From contig NZ_CP133111.1 of NCBI RefSeq assembly GCF_033001325.1, forward strand, positions 2,914,001-2,978,000: a DNA stretch of 64,000 bases, in the 5' to 3' direction. The notes beneath the pieces are model-generated. The model saw nothing but the letters and a program-made list of their open reading frames with translations. It ran no database searches and was not told where the DNA came from. This DNA comes from Rhodopseudomonas sp. BAL398. GTDB lineage: Bacteria > Pseudomonadota > Alphaproteobacteria > Rhizobiales > Xanthobacteraceae. The translations under genes were made by a program, and so were the position numbers. Below are positions 50,812-59,555 of the stretch, one piece after another (the first letter of the stretch is position 1; every line of letters starts with the position of its first letter).

Positions 50812-50955
50812 ATTAGCGAAAATGTCGTGGAGCTGCGAGAGAAGATAGCGAAGTATCGCGCGCTGGCACGTGATATCGCGGATGCCGAAACAGCGCAGCG
50901 TATCGCTGCGCTGTTAGAGGAGCTGGAACAGCAAGCTCGAGACGCCGAGAGCTAG
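50812..50955 (+). CDS. Small helical protein with an unusual start
   Basis: The frame NVVELREKIAKYRALARDIA, followed by ETAQRIAALLEELEQQARD, is a typical rhizobial small helical protein. No ATG opens it. GGGAG at 50801-50805 lies 6 bases before ATT at 50812, which would begin I/M-SENVVELREK, whereas the first GTG (50827) is too far from that site. ATT initiation or a mutated ATG is possible. Length is 47 residues from ATT or 42 from GTG. Its C-terminal acidic/Gln-rich helix resembles that of the gene at 49999. Function unknown. Confidence 0.5.
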   Translation: MSENVVELREKIAKYRALARDIADAETAQRIAALLEELEQQARDAES

Positions 50956-51104
50956 AAAGCCGGTAATCTGATGGGGATGCGGAACGGCGGCCGGGACCGA
51001 ACCGGCATCGGCCGATTCAAGTGGTGCCGGAAGCCGAGATGCCGCTGATGCCGGATATCGGCACGTTTCGGTATCCCTCCCCGTTAGTGCTTCCTCGGTG
51101 GCGG

Positions 51105-51128
51105 CGCCCCGCTCTTTCGAGCGGGGCG
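51105..51128. terminator. Strong hairpin after DUF736 copy 2
   Basis: CGCCCCGCTC and GAGCGGGGCG form a perfect 10-bp stem with a TTTC (plus) or GAAA (minus) tetraloop, 17 bases beyond the stop of the minus-strand DUF736 gene. Either orientation could terminate. Confidence 0.65.
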
Positions 51129-51144
51129 TTCTCGGGTAGGAGGC

Positions 51145-51468
51145 TTAGTCGCCATTGGGCTTGCGGCTGCGGGACCAGATCAGGGTGAAGGTCTCGGCGT
51201 CTTCGTCATCGAACAGATTGGCGTAGATCGGAGCGTTGAAGCTCGGGTCGTCGAGCTTGACCGAGAGATAGTCGCGGCCCTCGCTGGAGCGCTTCGACCA
51301 GGCGGCACCGATCTCGGCGCGGCCGACATAGACCCGGTGGCTCGGCGCGTTCTCGCTGTTGCGGTCGGTTTCGGGGACGATGCGGACGCCCTTGGTCTGG
51401 AGGCTCAGGGTGACGATCTCGCCCTGGAATTCTTGGCCGGACTTCTTGAATGAGCCGATGTTAGCCAT
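51145..51468 (-). CDS. DUF736 protein, copy 2
   Basis: A 107-residue DUF736 protein: MANIGSFKKSGQEFQGEIVT start, YLSVKLDDPSFNAPIYANLF, then FTLIWSR. AGGAG precedes ATG 51468; the open frame to 51672 is leader. It is diverged from copy 1 (45250) and lies in another gene cluster with its own structured leader, so the two copies probably have different jobs. Function is not established. Confidence 0.9.
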   Translation of the reverse strand: MANIGSFKKSGQEFQGEIVTLSLQTKGVRIVPETDRNSENAPSHRVYVGRAEIGAAWSKRSSEGRDYLSVKLDDPSFNAPIYANLFDDEDAETFTLIWSRSRKPNGD

Positions 51469-51584
51469 GTCACTTCTCCTTGCTGTTTTCGAGCCCGCGA
51501 CCACCGCGGCCTCGATGGCGATCTGAAAGCCGAAGGCGATCGACGCCGCACCCGCTTGGGCCGTAGCGCAGCGGAGGATGGCGG

Positions 51585-51680
51585 CGGGGGGACTTTCTTG
51601 CCTCGCGAGGAATGGGCGAACCGGGGCCCCGCGCACTTCGTGGGGTGGCAGCCCAGGGGAAGAAAGTCTCACCTAGCCAT
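51585..51680. promoter_or_regulatory. Covarying hairpin upstream of DUF736 copy 2
   Basis: GACTTTCTT (51591-51599) pairs with AAGAAAGTC (51660-51668); inside lie TCGCGAGG and further GC-rich pairings. A related structure with different stem sequence lies at 53777-53834 upstream of the DUF2493 gene. Both are preceded by GCGGAGGATGGCGG and followed by GCCATTGCGG. The strand that acts is not certain. Confidence 0.6.
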
Positions 51681-52031
51681 TGCGGTCCAGGCGATCGAGG
51701 CGAAGCCGGCCTTCGGCCAGATCAAGCCAAAGAGAGGCAAGGTGCTCGTGTGCCCTGAACAGCATTTTGGAGGAAGACGTGCCAGCTATCGATCGGGGCA
51801 AACAAGAGGCCGCGCGCACCAGGCGAAGTAACAGAAACCCCGGCGTACAAAAGGGAGCCCGTGCCTACCGAGCGACAGAGGACAGCGTAGGTCATCCCCC
51901 ACGGGTTTGAAGTCGGCGAGGAGACCGAGCGCTCCGCCGAGGCGCTCACCAGCGAACGCGCAACACCAAGGTCAGGCTCAGCGGAGATAGACTGCTCGAC
52001 TGCCCAACCTGCCGACGACAGGCCCGCGCAG
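51681..52031. other. Spacer, no gene recognised
   Basis: Frames here (for example 51556-51831 plus and 51722-51949 minus) have no recognised domain and overlap the structured leader. Confidence 0.4.
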
Positions 52032-52508
52032 TCACCCGATGGTCGTTGCCGACTCGAGCGACGGCTGAGCCGAACCGGCGTGAACGCCCTCGATCGATTG
52101 CGGGGCTGCCAGCATCGCTATCCGCGTCCAGGCCGTGCCGCCGATGGCGACCGCGCCAACCAAAGCAAATGCCTGACGCCAGCCTGCCGAGCCGATGCCG
52201 AGCTGAGCAAAGCCGAGGGTCAAATGATAGCCCGCAACCATCGCCGGACAAATGAACAGCAGACCAATTACGAGGCGAACAGTTGCTGAGCGCGCGACGG
52301 AAAACGCATGCTGCCCGACCACCAGAGCGAAAGCGCCCAAGACGATGCCGACAATGATGGCGCCGAGCGGCCCTGCCCCGGTTTGCAATGCATAGAGGCC
52401 GGCCGTCATCCCGACAAAAAACGGCAATGCATAAACGGCAAGCCGGAACATGACCCAGCAAAGCAGACCGAGCCCCGCGATATTGAGAAGAATGCCGATG
52501 ATGATCAT
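52032..52508 (-). CDS. Small polytopic membrane protein
   Basis: From ATG 52508, preceded by GGGAG at 9 bases, the frame gives a 158-residue protein with about five hydrophobic helices (for example MIIIGILLNIAGLGLLCWVM, then LPFFVGMTAGLYAL and LGAIIVGIVLGAFALVVG). It resembles conserved hypothetical membrane proteins of rhizobial elements. No catalytic motif. The open frame to 52646 is not included because the family-like part begins at the first membrane helix. Confidence 0.65.
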   Translation of the reverse strand: MIIIGILLNIAGLGLLCWVMFRLAVYALPFFVGMTAGLYALQTGAGPLGAIIVGIVLGAFALVVGQHAFSVARSATVRLVIGLLFICPAMVAGYHLTLGFAQLGIGSAGWRQAFALVGAVAIGGTAWTRIAMLAAPQSIEGVHAGSAQPSLESATTIG

Positions 52509-52709
52509 GGTGGTGGCTCCCGTGACAACTTTTGCAAGGGTCGCGCCTTCCACCACCACCACGGCGCGGTCAGAATTATAGCGCAAGGCGGTCGTGGTGC
52601 CAGCGAGAATTCGCGGTGGCGTTTTTCTGGTAGCAGGCAATGTCATCAGTCGCCGCTCGGACCCGGCCGCACGTGCAGCGTTTGCTACCCGTTATGGAGC
52701 TAGCGGCGC

Positions 52710-53648
52710 TTACGCGCCGCGCTCGCCGAATTTCCAGACCGGAATGCCGAGCTTGCGGGCTTTGTCGGCCATGTTCTCCTGGATCCCGGTGCCCGGGAAT
52801 ACCATGACGCCGATCGGCAGCACGTCGAGCATCTGATCGTTGCGCTTGAACGGCGCGGCCTTGGCGTGCCTGGTCCAGTCCGGCTTGAAGGCGATCTGCG
52901 GCACTTTGCGGTGGTCGGCCCAACGGGCGGCGATCAATTCGGCGCCCTTGGGAGAACCACCATGCAGCAGCACCATGTCGGGGTGCTTGGTGTGGACCTG
53001 ATCGAGCTTGTCCCAGATCAGGCGGTGATCGTTGAAGTCGAGCCCGCCGGTGACGGCGATCTTCGGCCCGGCGGGCAACAGCACCTCGATCTCGGCCCGG
53101 CGCCGGGCGGCGATAAAGTCGCGGCTGTCGATCACAGCCGAGGTCAGCGCGCGGTGGTTGACCAGCGAGCCGCTGCGCGGGTGCCAATGCGATCCGGTGT
53201 GGCGGACGAAGTGGTCGGCGGCCTGGTCGCGGAACAGCTCCATGGCGTTGCGGCGCTCGACCAGGGTCACCCCCTCGGCGGTGAGGCGCTCCAGTTCAAC
53301 CGAGCGGATTTCAGAGCCATCCTGGTCGCGCTGGCTGCGCTTCTGCGCCTGCTCATTGTCGTCGAGCTCGCGCTCGATCCGTTCATTGGCGCGGTGGAAC
53401 AGGTTGACGGTCGACCACAGCAGGTCGGCGAGGTCTGGTTCGAGGCGGGTGTCGCTCAAGGTGGCGACAAGCGCATCGAAGATATCGGCGACGGCGTTCG
53501 CGATGAGCTGTGCTTCGGGCAGCGGCCTCGGATCTGGCTCGTCCTGGAACGGACGATAGCCGTGCAGCTGCAGCTCGGTCAGGATATGGTCGGTTGGCGA
53601 TGCGGCATGTGGTGGCTCGAAACTGGTGTCGTCGTGATCGTTGGTCAT
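52710..53648 (-). CDS. DUF2493 protein (SLOG-like)
   Basis: A 312-residue protein whose C-terminal third is DUF2493, a Rossmann/SLOG-type fold: PKIAVTGGLDFNDHRLIWDK, MVLLHGGSPKGAELIAARWA and the GIQENMADKARKLGIPVWKF ending. The N-terminal part is helical. ATG 53648 (MTNDHDD) gives the usual family start; ATG 53693 is possible. Such proteins may bind nucleotides or nucleic acid ligands, but function is unproven. A covarying hairpin lies upstream. Confidence 0.85.
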   Translation of the reverse strand: MTNDHDDTSFEPPHAASPTDHILTELQLHGYRPFQDEPDPRPLPEAQLIANAVADIFDALVATLSDTRLEPDLADLLWSTVNLFHRANERIERELDDNEQAQKRSQRDQDGSEIRSVELERLTAEGVTLVERRNAMELFRDQAADHFVRHTGSHWHPRSGSLVNHRALTSAVIDSRDFIAARRRAEIEVLLPAGPKIAVTGGLDFNDHRLIWDKLDQVHTKHPDMVLLHGGSPKGAELIAARWADHRKVPQIAFKPDWTRHAKAAPFKRNDQMLDVLPIGVMVFPGTGIQENMADKARKLGIPVWKFGERGA

Positions 53649-53776
53649 GATGCTTGCCCTTGGCGGATCGACCGCGCTCATCGCGGCCTTCATGGCGACG
53701 AACAGCGGCGGGCGGGCCGGACCTGCACCGCCGAGCGCAGCGACAGCGGCCGAAGCGAAGCGGAGGATGGCGGGAG

Positions 53777-53834
53777 CCGGCTATTTTGCCTCGCGATGCA
53801 AAGGCGGGCCTTCCCGCCGGCGGAAAATAGTCGG
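53777..53834. promoter_or_regulatory. Covarying hairpin upstream of the DUF2493 gene
   Basis: CGGCTATTTT and AAAATAGTCG form the outer stem, with a perfect inner hairpin GGCGGG-CCTT-CCCGCC (53803-53818). It shares the flanks GCGGAGGATGGCGGG and GCCATTGCGG with the leader at 51585-51680, while the stem letters differ in a pairing-preserving way. Confidence 0.6.
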
Positions 53835-53984
53835 CGAAGCCATTGCGGCTCCGGAACGCTTGCCGCATCGATCGCCCTCTCAAGAAGGCCGTGCGCGCGG
53901 TGCTCTCCGACCCAATAGGAAGCAGCCCGATCGATCGCGACGGTGCCGGGAAAGCCCCCCACCGTTTCTGTCCAAAACATTAGA

Positions 53985-55013
53985 TCAGCGGTGCATGAAC
54001 CGCGCGACGTCGTCCGGGGCAATCTGCATCCGCACCGCTTCCCGTAGCGCGTCGATGCCGAACTGCCGCAGATCCTCGTTGAAGTCGCCGCCCCGTGGCG
54101 ACAGCGCTATCGCCTCGATCCCCGCCGCCTGGGTGCGGTCGATCAAGATTGCCAACGCGCTATCGCCGGCAGGATCGTTGTCGCGGACGATGTAGAGTCG
54201 GCGCAGTCTTGCCGGAAACAGGATGGCGCCGAGATGCGCAGCTGAGAGTGCCGCAGCCATCGGCATGGTCGGCACGACCCCGCGCAGGGATAGCATGGTC
54301 TCGATTCCCTCGCCGGCCGCCATCACGTCGCAGGCCCCACCGAAGCGGACCGCGTTGCCGAGCAGGTCGCCCATCGCCCGCCGCGGGGTGTCGATCGGCG
54401 CTTTCCCCAAGCCGAACGGATCGAGCCAGGTGCGCTGCACACCGGTGATTTGGCCATCAAGATCGGTGACGGCAGCGACCATTGCAGGCCAGGTCTCGGT
54501 CGGACTATCCCCATGCGGACGATAGTAGCAGCGGGGATGGAAGCGAAGGCATGCGACTTCAATGAGTTGGGTAATGCCGCGGTGGTGCAGATAAGTTTCG
54601 ACGAGCGTCCCGACAATCGGCGTTGCCATCGCGAACAGACGTCGTGCCGATTGCGGTGAGCCGGTCGGTGCCGTGGATGAGGCATGGCGGTCCGGGTCTG
54701 GATCAGGTCGTGGCAAACTGAGGAAGCGCCGCGCCTCCTCGGCAACATCGCGGAACTCGACCAAGCCGCAACTTTCCCGGATGACGTCGAGCAGATCGCC
54801 GTGCTCGCTGGTGGCGGCGTCGGTCCATTTCCCTGCGGGGCGCGAACCGTCCCTGCCCGTCAAGCGCACGAACATCGAGCGGCCCGCGGTGTTCCGGGCG
54901 TCGCCGACCTGCCAATAATTGCCGACGCGACAACCGTTGGAGAGATAGTGGCGGCACACCGCCTCGGCCTCGCGCGCGAGACGCTGCGCCAGATCCGCCG
55001 CGCTTGACCTCAC
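53985..55013 (-). CDS. Toprim-domain protein, primase-like
   Basis: A 342-residue protein with a short N-terminal region (CRVGNYWQVGDARNTAGRSM) and a DUF7146-like/Toprim C-terminal part: AAGEGIETMLSLRG gives the Toprim Glu and LYIVRDNDPAGDSALAIL the DxD. Related proteins are annotated as plasmid or phage DNA primases. It begins with GTG at 55013, overlapping the stop of the giant helicase gene by 4 bases, so the two are probably co-translated. No zinc-binding primase head is evident. Confidence 0.85.
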   Translation of the reverse strand: MRSSAADLAQRLAREAEAVCRHYLSNGCRVGNYWQVGDARNTAGRSMFVRLTGRDGSRPAGKWTDAATSEHGDLLDVIRESCGLVEFRDVAEEARRFLSLPRPDPDPDRHASSTAPTGSPQSARRLFAMATPIVGTLVETYLHHRGITQLIEVACLRFHPRCYYRPHGDSPTETWPAMVAAVTDLDGQITGVQRTWLDPFGLGKAPIDTPRRAMGDLLGNAVRFGGACDVMAAGEGIETMLSLRGVVPTMPMAAALSAAHLGAILFPARLRRLYIVRDNDPAGDSALAILIDRTQAAGIEAIALSPRGGDFNEDLRQFGIDALREAVRMQIAPDDVARFMHR

Positions 55014-58000
55014 GCCGCAGCCCGATCGGAGATCCGCAGCACCGGATAGTGCTCCAGCACTTTGGCCAGCACCGCCGTGCCGGTCGCATCCAGCGGCACG
55101 AAGAAGCGCAGCTTCCAGGAGATGATCTCGCTGAACAGACCATAGGCGCGAAGACGGTCGCGCATCGCCTCGGTGAAGCCGGTCAATTCGATCCGGTTCA
55201 CGCCCATTACGCGAGCCCGGCGCAGCTGCAGGGATTCCGCAAGATCGATGATCGTCTTGCCATCGAGCAACGCCGCGAACGCGGCGTCCGGTGTCATGCT
55301 CAAAATGCCGGTTTCAGTAGCTGTCGCCGCCCAGGCAGGTGACACCTTGCGGCCGATGATCCGTTGGCCGGTATCGGTCTGCAGCCGGTAGACCCGCGTC
55401 GATTCATTCGGCAACCGCTTCCAGATCGGCAGCAGTAAACCGGTCACGATGTGGATTTCGGTTGAGGTGAACTCCGGCACCTCGGCCAGTTCAGCTTCCC
55501 AGGCGCGCGCAAAGGTCTCGCGATCGGCGTCTTGCCAATGGGTCTGCGGCATCAACGCCAACGGCAACATCGGATGCTCCATCGGCCGGATCAAACGAAC
55601 TCTTCGTTCCACCTCGCCGTCGTCCAGCATGATGCTACGCGCCGGAACCTGCACCGCGGCGCGACCGGACTGGGCGTTCACCAGACATCGCGCACGTGGA
55701 TCGGCGAGACACTGCAGCGCCTCGTCGAGCGTGACCGGCCGGTTGCGCTCCCGCTGGGTGATGGTGAGCAAACGGGTCTCGGCGGAGGTGCCGGGATGGG
55801 TGTAGATCGTCTGCCGGCCTGTGACCGTGAAGCTCTCGGCGGTCAGGGTTTCCAGGCCGGCATCAAAGGTGCCGGACGCGATCGCGCCCTCGACGCGCGC
55901 GGTCAGCAGTTGCTCGAAGGCGGCGAACAGGACGTTCTGCAGATCGATGGTCAGTGCCAACAGCCGGTTGAGGAAGGTGGTGATCGGCGGCAGATCGTCC
56001 TTGATCCCGTTGGTGTCGGTCAGCTTGAGGCCGGTGGCGTCCTCGAAGGTCTGCAGCGAACAATCGGCGATCTTGCCGTTGACGAGCAGCAGATAGAGTT
56101 GCCGCAGGGCGTCGCGCGCATAGTGGCTTTCAAGGTTGTCCTCGGCGCGGAACAGACCCTGCCCGCCGGTCTGGCGCTGGCCTTTGGTGATGGCGCCGAG
56201 CGTGTCGAGCCGCCGCGCGATGGTTGACAGAAAGCGCTTCTCGGCCTTCACATCGGTCGCGACCGGCCGAAATAATGGCGGCTGTGCCTGATTGGTGCGG
56301 TTGGTTCGACCGAGCCCCTGGATCGCGGCATCGGCCTTCCATCCGGCTTCCAACAGATAATGCACCCGCAGCCGCCGGTTCTTGGCCGACAGCTCCGCGT
56401 GATAGGAGCGCCCGGTTCCGCCCGCTTCCGAGAACACCAGAATGCGTTTGGCGTCATCCATGAAGGCCTGGGCCTCGGCGAGATTGGCGGAGCCGGCGCG
56501 GTTCTCCACTTTGAGGCGATCAACACCATCCGGATCGGTCCTGCGGATGATGCGCCGGGAGCGTCCGGTCACTTCCGCGACCATGTCGGAGCCAAAGCGC
56601 TGCACGATCTGGTCGAGCGCGCCGTGTACCGCCGGCAATGAGGCGAGACGTTCGATCAGCCGGTCGCGCCGCGCGACGGCGTCGCGGCATTGCACCGGCT
56701 GGCCATCCCGGAACACCGGCCGCGACGACAGATTGCCTTCGCTGTCGGTGAACGGCTCGTAGAGCTGGGTCGGGAACGAATGCGCCAGGTAATCCAACAC
56801 ATATTCCCGCGGCGTGATATCGACCTGGACGTCGCCCCATTCGTCGGTCGGAATCTCGGCAAGCCGACGCTCCATCGGCGCCTCGCCGGTCGAGACGATC
56901 TGGATCACGGCGGCATGGCCATCGTTCAGATCTCGCTCGACCGAGGCGATCAGCGACGGCACCTTCATCGCGGTGATCAGGTGGTTGAAGAACCGCTGCT
57001 TGGCGGATTCAAACGCCGAACGGGCGGCCGACTTGGCCTGTGCGTTGAGCGTGCCGGAGGTGCCGGTGACGTTGGCGGCGCGCAGCGCTGCATCGAGGTT
57101 GTTGTGGATGATCGAGAACGCACCAGCATAGCCGTCATAGATGCGGATCTGTTCCTCGGTGAGCCGGTGTTCGACCAGCTGGTATTCCACGCCCTCATAA
57201 GAAAGCGATCGCGCCGTATAGAGCCCGAGCGCCTTGAGATCGCGGGCCAGCACCTCCATCGCCGCGACGCCGCCGGCCTCGATCGCCTCGACAAATTCCG
57301 CGCGGGTGGCGAAGGGAAAGTCATCGCCGCCCCACAGCCCGAGGCGCTGCGCATAGACGAGGTTATGCACCGTGGTGGCGCCGGTCGCGGAGACATAGAC
57401 GATACGCGCATTGGGGAGCGCGTGTTGCAGGCGAAGACCGGCGCGACCCTGCTGCGAGGCAGCCTGGTCGCCGCGTTCGCCCTTGCCGCCTGCAGCATTC
57501 TGCATCGCGTGGGACTCGTCGAAGATGATCACGCCGTCGAAACCGGCCCCGGTCTCGGAGCCAGAATTGTCGCCCAACCATTCCACGATCTGCCGGACCC
57601 GCGATATCTTGTCGTCGCGGGCGTCGGAGCGCAGCGTGGCATAGGTGGTAAAAAGGATGCCTTGCTCGAGACGGATCGGGGTGCCTTGCCGGAATCGCGA
57701 CAGCGGTGTCACCAGCAATCGTTCCTGTCCGAGCGCCGACCAGTCGCGCTGGGCATCCTCGATCAGCTTGTCGGACTTGCTGATCCAGATCGCCCTGCGC
57801 CGTCCCTTCAGCCAATTGTCGAGCAGGATGCCGGCGACCTGGCGGCCCTTGCCGGCGCCGGTGCCGTCACCGAGCATGAAGCCCATGCGAAAGCGAACCG
57901 AGGTCTCGGCGTCGTCACGCGCGGCGGCGACGATGTCGAACGTCGGGTCAACGCTCCAGGATCCCGCGAGATACTGCGAAAGGGCCTCGCCGGCATAGAT

Positions 58001-59389
58001 CACAGTTTCCAACTGGGCATCTGACAAGAGCCCGCGTTCGACGACCTCAGCGGGCAGATGCGGGTGATAGCTCGGCTTCGGCGGCGCCACCGAGGCCATC
58101 GCCGCCGACTGTACCAGCTTGGTCGGATGAGTCTTGGCGTCGGGAATCCGGATCGACTGCAAGCTGTAGGCTTCATACAGCGCGTCGGTGATGTCGCCGC
58201 CCTGGACGGGCTTCCAGTCGGCGGTCTGATAGTCCAGCTCAATCGCTTCCGGCCGGGGGAGCTGGACCGGGAAGGAGGAAGGCCTGATGACGACCGGCTG
58301 CTGTGCGTGACCGAGGCCCGGCACCGATCGGACGATCGAAGGGAGTGCTTGCGGAAGCGCGACCGGCAACCGCGGTGGCAAAGATTCTTTGATCCAGCCG
58401 AGCAGCGTGACAACATCGGGAGCCACGCCTAGTGATGTCGGAAACACGCGGGGGTTGTCGGCCGCCTGCTTGTCGATCACGGTCAGGCGGGTGTCCAGGG
58501 TGGTGCCATGGCGGGCAAAGACCGCCCCGTCGATCGCCGCGGAGAATACCACCTGCCCGCGCTGCTGCAGGTCGATAAAGGCGTCGCGCCAGGTCGGATT
58601 GTCGGACGCACAATTGGCGCCGGTGATCGCGACCAGACGACCGCCATCGCCCAGCCGCGCCAGCGCCGACGAAATATGGCGCAACGCAGCGTCACCCATC
58701 CGGCGATCGACATTGGCGAGTGCGGAAAATGGCGGGTTCATCAGCACAACGCTCGGCGTGATCCTCGCATCGAGATGATCGTCGATCTGCGCGCCGTCGA
58801 AGCGGGTGACGGAGACGTCGGGGAACAACAGCTCGAGCAAGCCAGCACGGGTCACGGCAAGTTCATTCAGGGTGAGTGTCGCGCCGGACAATTCAGCGAG
58901 AATGGCCAGCAACCCGGTCCCGGCCGACGGCTCGAGTACGACGTCGGAGGGGGTGATTGCCGCAGCGGCGGAAGCCGCCAGTCCAAGCCCGATCGGCGTG
59001 CTGAATTGCTGCAGCGCCTGGCTTTCTTCGGAGCGTCGCGTATGGGTGGGAAGAATGCCGGAGATCTTCGTCAGCATCGGCAGCATGGCGTCGGGCGACG
59101 CGGCACGTGAGCGCATCGCCGGGCCGAATTTGCGCAGGAACAGGACGGTCGCGGCTTCGCAAGCGTCGTAGGCGCTCTTCCAGTCCCAGGCGCCATCGGC
59201 ATCCGAACCGGCGAAGGCTGTTTCCATCGTGGCGCGGAGGCCAGCCGCATCGATGCGGCGGCCGCGCTCCAGTTGCGCAACGATCAATCGCGCGGCGGCG
59301 AAGATGCGCGCGGCGGCATCGCCGCTGGCCAGCGACGCTGATAATCGCGCGGCTGTGGACAGGGCCGTGGAGGAAGAAGACGGGGTCAT
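55010..59389 (-). CDS. Methyltransferase-strawberry notch helicase fusion
   Basis: A 1459-residue protein. Residues about 120-300 form an adenine-type methyltransferase: LEPSAGTGLLAILAEL (AdoMet loop) and VVLMNPPFSAL (catalytic NPPF near 217). Residues about 440-1200 form a strawberry notch-type SF2 helicase, with Walker A GDGTGAGKGRQ near 507, DEAH-like FDESHAMQN near 620, and the C-terminal SEAGGTGRSYHAELSAKN and IQGLGRTNRTNQ (motif VI) blocks. Very large proteins of this type are typical of alphaproteobacterial conjugative elements and may modify or protect incoming DNA. Complete by frame. A structured leader precedes it; it overlaps the Toprim gene. Confidence 0.9.
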   Translation of the reverse strand: MTPSSSSTALSTAARLSASLASGDAAARIFAAARLIVAQLERGRRIDAAGLRATMETAFAGSDADGAWDWKSAYDACEAATVLFLRKFGPAMRSRAASPDAMLPMLTKISGILPTHTRRSEESQALQQFSTPIGLGLAASAAAAITPSDVVLEPSAGTGLLAILAELSGATLTLNELAVTRAGLLELLFPDVSVTRFDGAQIDDHLDARITPSVVLMNPPFSALANVDRRMGDAALRHISSALARLGDGGRLVAITGANCASDNPTWRDAFIDLQQRGQVVFSAAIDGAVFARHGTTLDTRLTVIDKQAADNPRVFPTSLGVAPDVVTLLGWIKESLPPRLPVALPQALPSIVRSVPGLGHAQQPVVIRPSSFPVQLPRPEAIELDYQTADWKPVQGGDITDALYEAYSLQSIRIPDAKTHPTKLVQSAAMASVAPPKPSYHPHLPAEVVERGLLSDAQLETVIYAGEALSQYLAGSWSVDPTFDIVAAARDDAETSVRFRMGFMLGDGTGAGKGRQVAGILLDNWLKGRRRAIWISKSDKLIEDAQRDWSALGQERLLVTPLSRFRQGTPIRLEQGILFTTYATLRSDARDDKISRVRQIVEWLGDNSGSETGAGFDGVIIFDESHAMQNAAGGKGERGDQAASQQGRAGLRLQHALPNARIVYVSATGATTVHNLVYAQRLGLWGGDDFPFATRAEFVEAIEAGGVAAMEVLARDLKALGLYTARSLSYEGVEYQLVEHRLTEEQIRIYDGYAGAFSIIHNNLDAALRAANVTGTSGTLNAQAKSAARSAFESAKQRFFNHLITAMKVPSLIASVERDLNDGHAAVIQIVSTGEAPMERRLAEIPTDEWGDVQVDITPREYVLDYLAHSFPTQLYEPFTDSEGNLSSRPVFRDGQPVQCRDAVARRDRLIERLASLPAVHGALDQIVQRFGSDMVAEVTGRSRRIIRRTDPDGVDRLKVENRAGSANLAEAQAFMDDAKRILVFSEAGGTGRSYHAELSAKNRRLRVHYLLEAGWKADAAIQGLGRTNRTNQAQPPLFRPVATDVKAEKRFLSTIARRLDTLGAITKGQRQTGGQGLFRAEDNLESHYARDALRQLYLLLVNGKIADCSLQTFEDATGLKLTDTNGIKDDLPPITTFLNRLLALTIDLQNVLFAAFEQLLTARVEGAIASGTFDAGLETLTAESFTVTGRQTIYTHPGTSAETRLLTITQRERNRPVTLDEALQCLADPRARCLVNAQSGRAAVQVPARSIMLDDGEVERRVRLIRPMEHPMLPLALMPQTHWQDADRETFARAWEAELAEVPEFTSTEIHIVTGLLLPIWKRLPNESTRVYRLQTDTGQRIIGRKVSPAWAATATETGILSMTPDAAFAALLDGKTIIDLAESLQLRRARVMGVNRIELTGFTEAMRDRLRAYGLFSEIISWKLRFFVPLDATGTAVLAKVLEHYPVLRISDRAAA

Positions 59390-59404
59390 TGCAAGAGCCT
59401 CGGG

Positions 59405-59470
59405 AGAGCGGGAACGGATCGAGCCGTGGCGCGCTCTCTCAGCCCCGCCGGCTCAAACCCGTCCCGGCCG
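59405..59470 (-). promoter_or_regulatory. Structured leader RNA before the helicase gene
   Basis: On the minus-strand RNA, CGGGACGG pairs with CCGTTCCCG (one bulge) around an inner stem GAGCCG/CGGCTC and a CT-rich region. Architecture and position match the leaders before parB and ardC although stem letters differ. It lies about 15-85 bases upstream of ATG 59389. Confidence 0.55.
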
Positions 59471-59555
59471 AACTCTCCCTCTCACGATTGCTGGGAATGG
59501 CGTTGTGATCGCAACAGAATTGGCGGAGCGGCTGGAGCCGCCCCGCCCTCGCCGA

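Noticed and set aside
56690-58024. Plus-strand frame of 444 codons
   Set aside because: Antisense to the methyltransferase-helicase gene; no recognisable motif.
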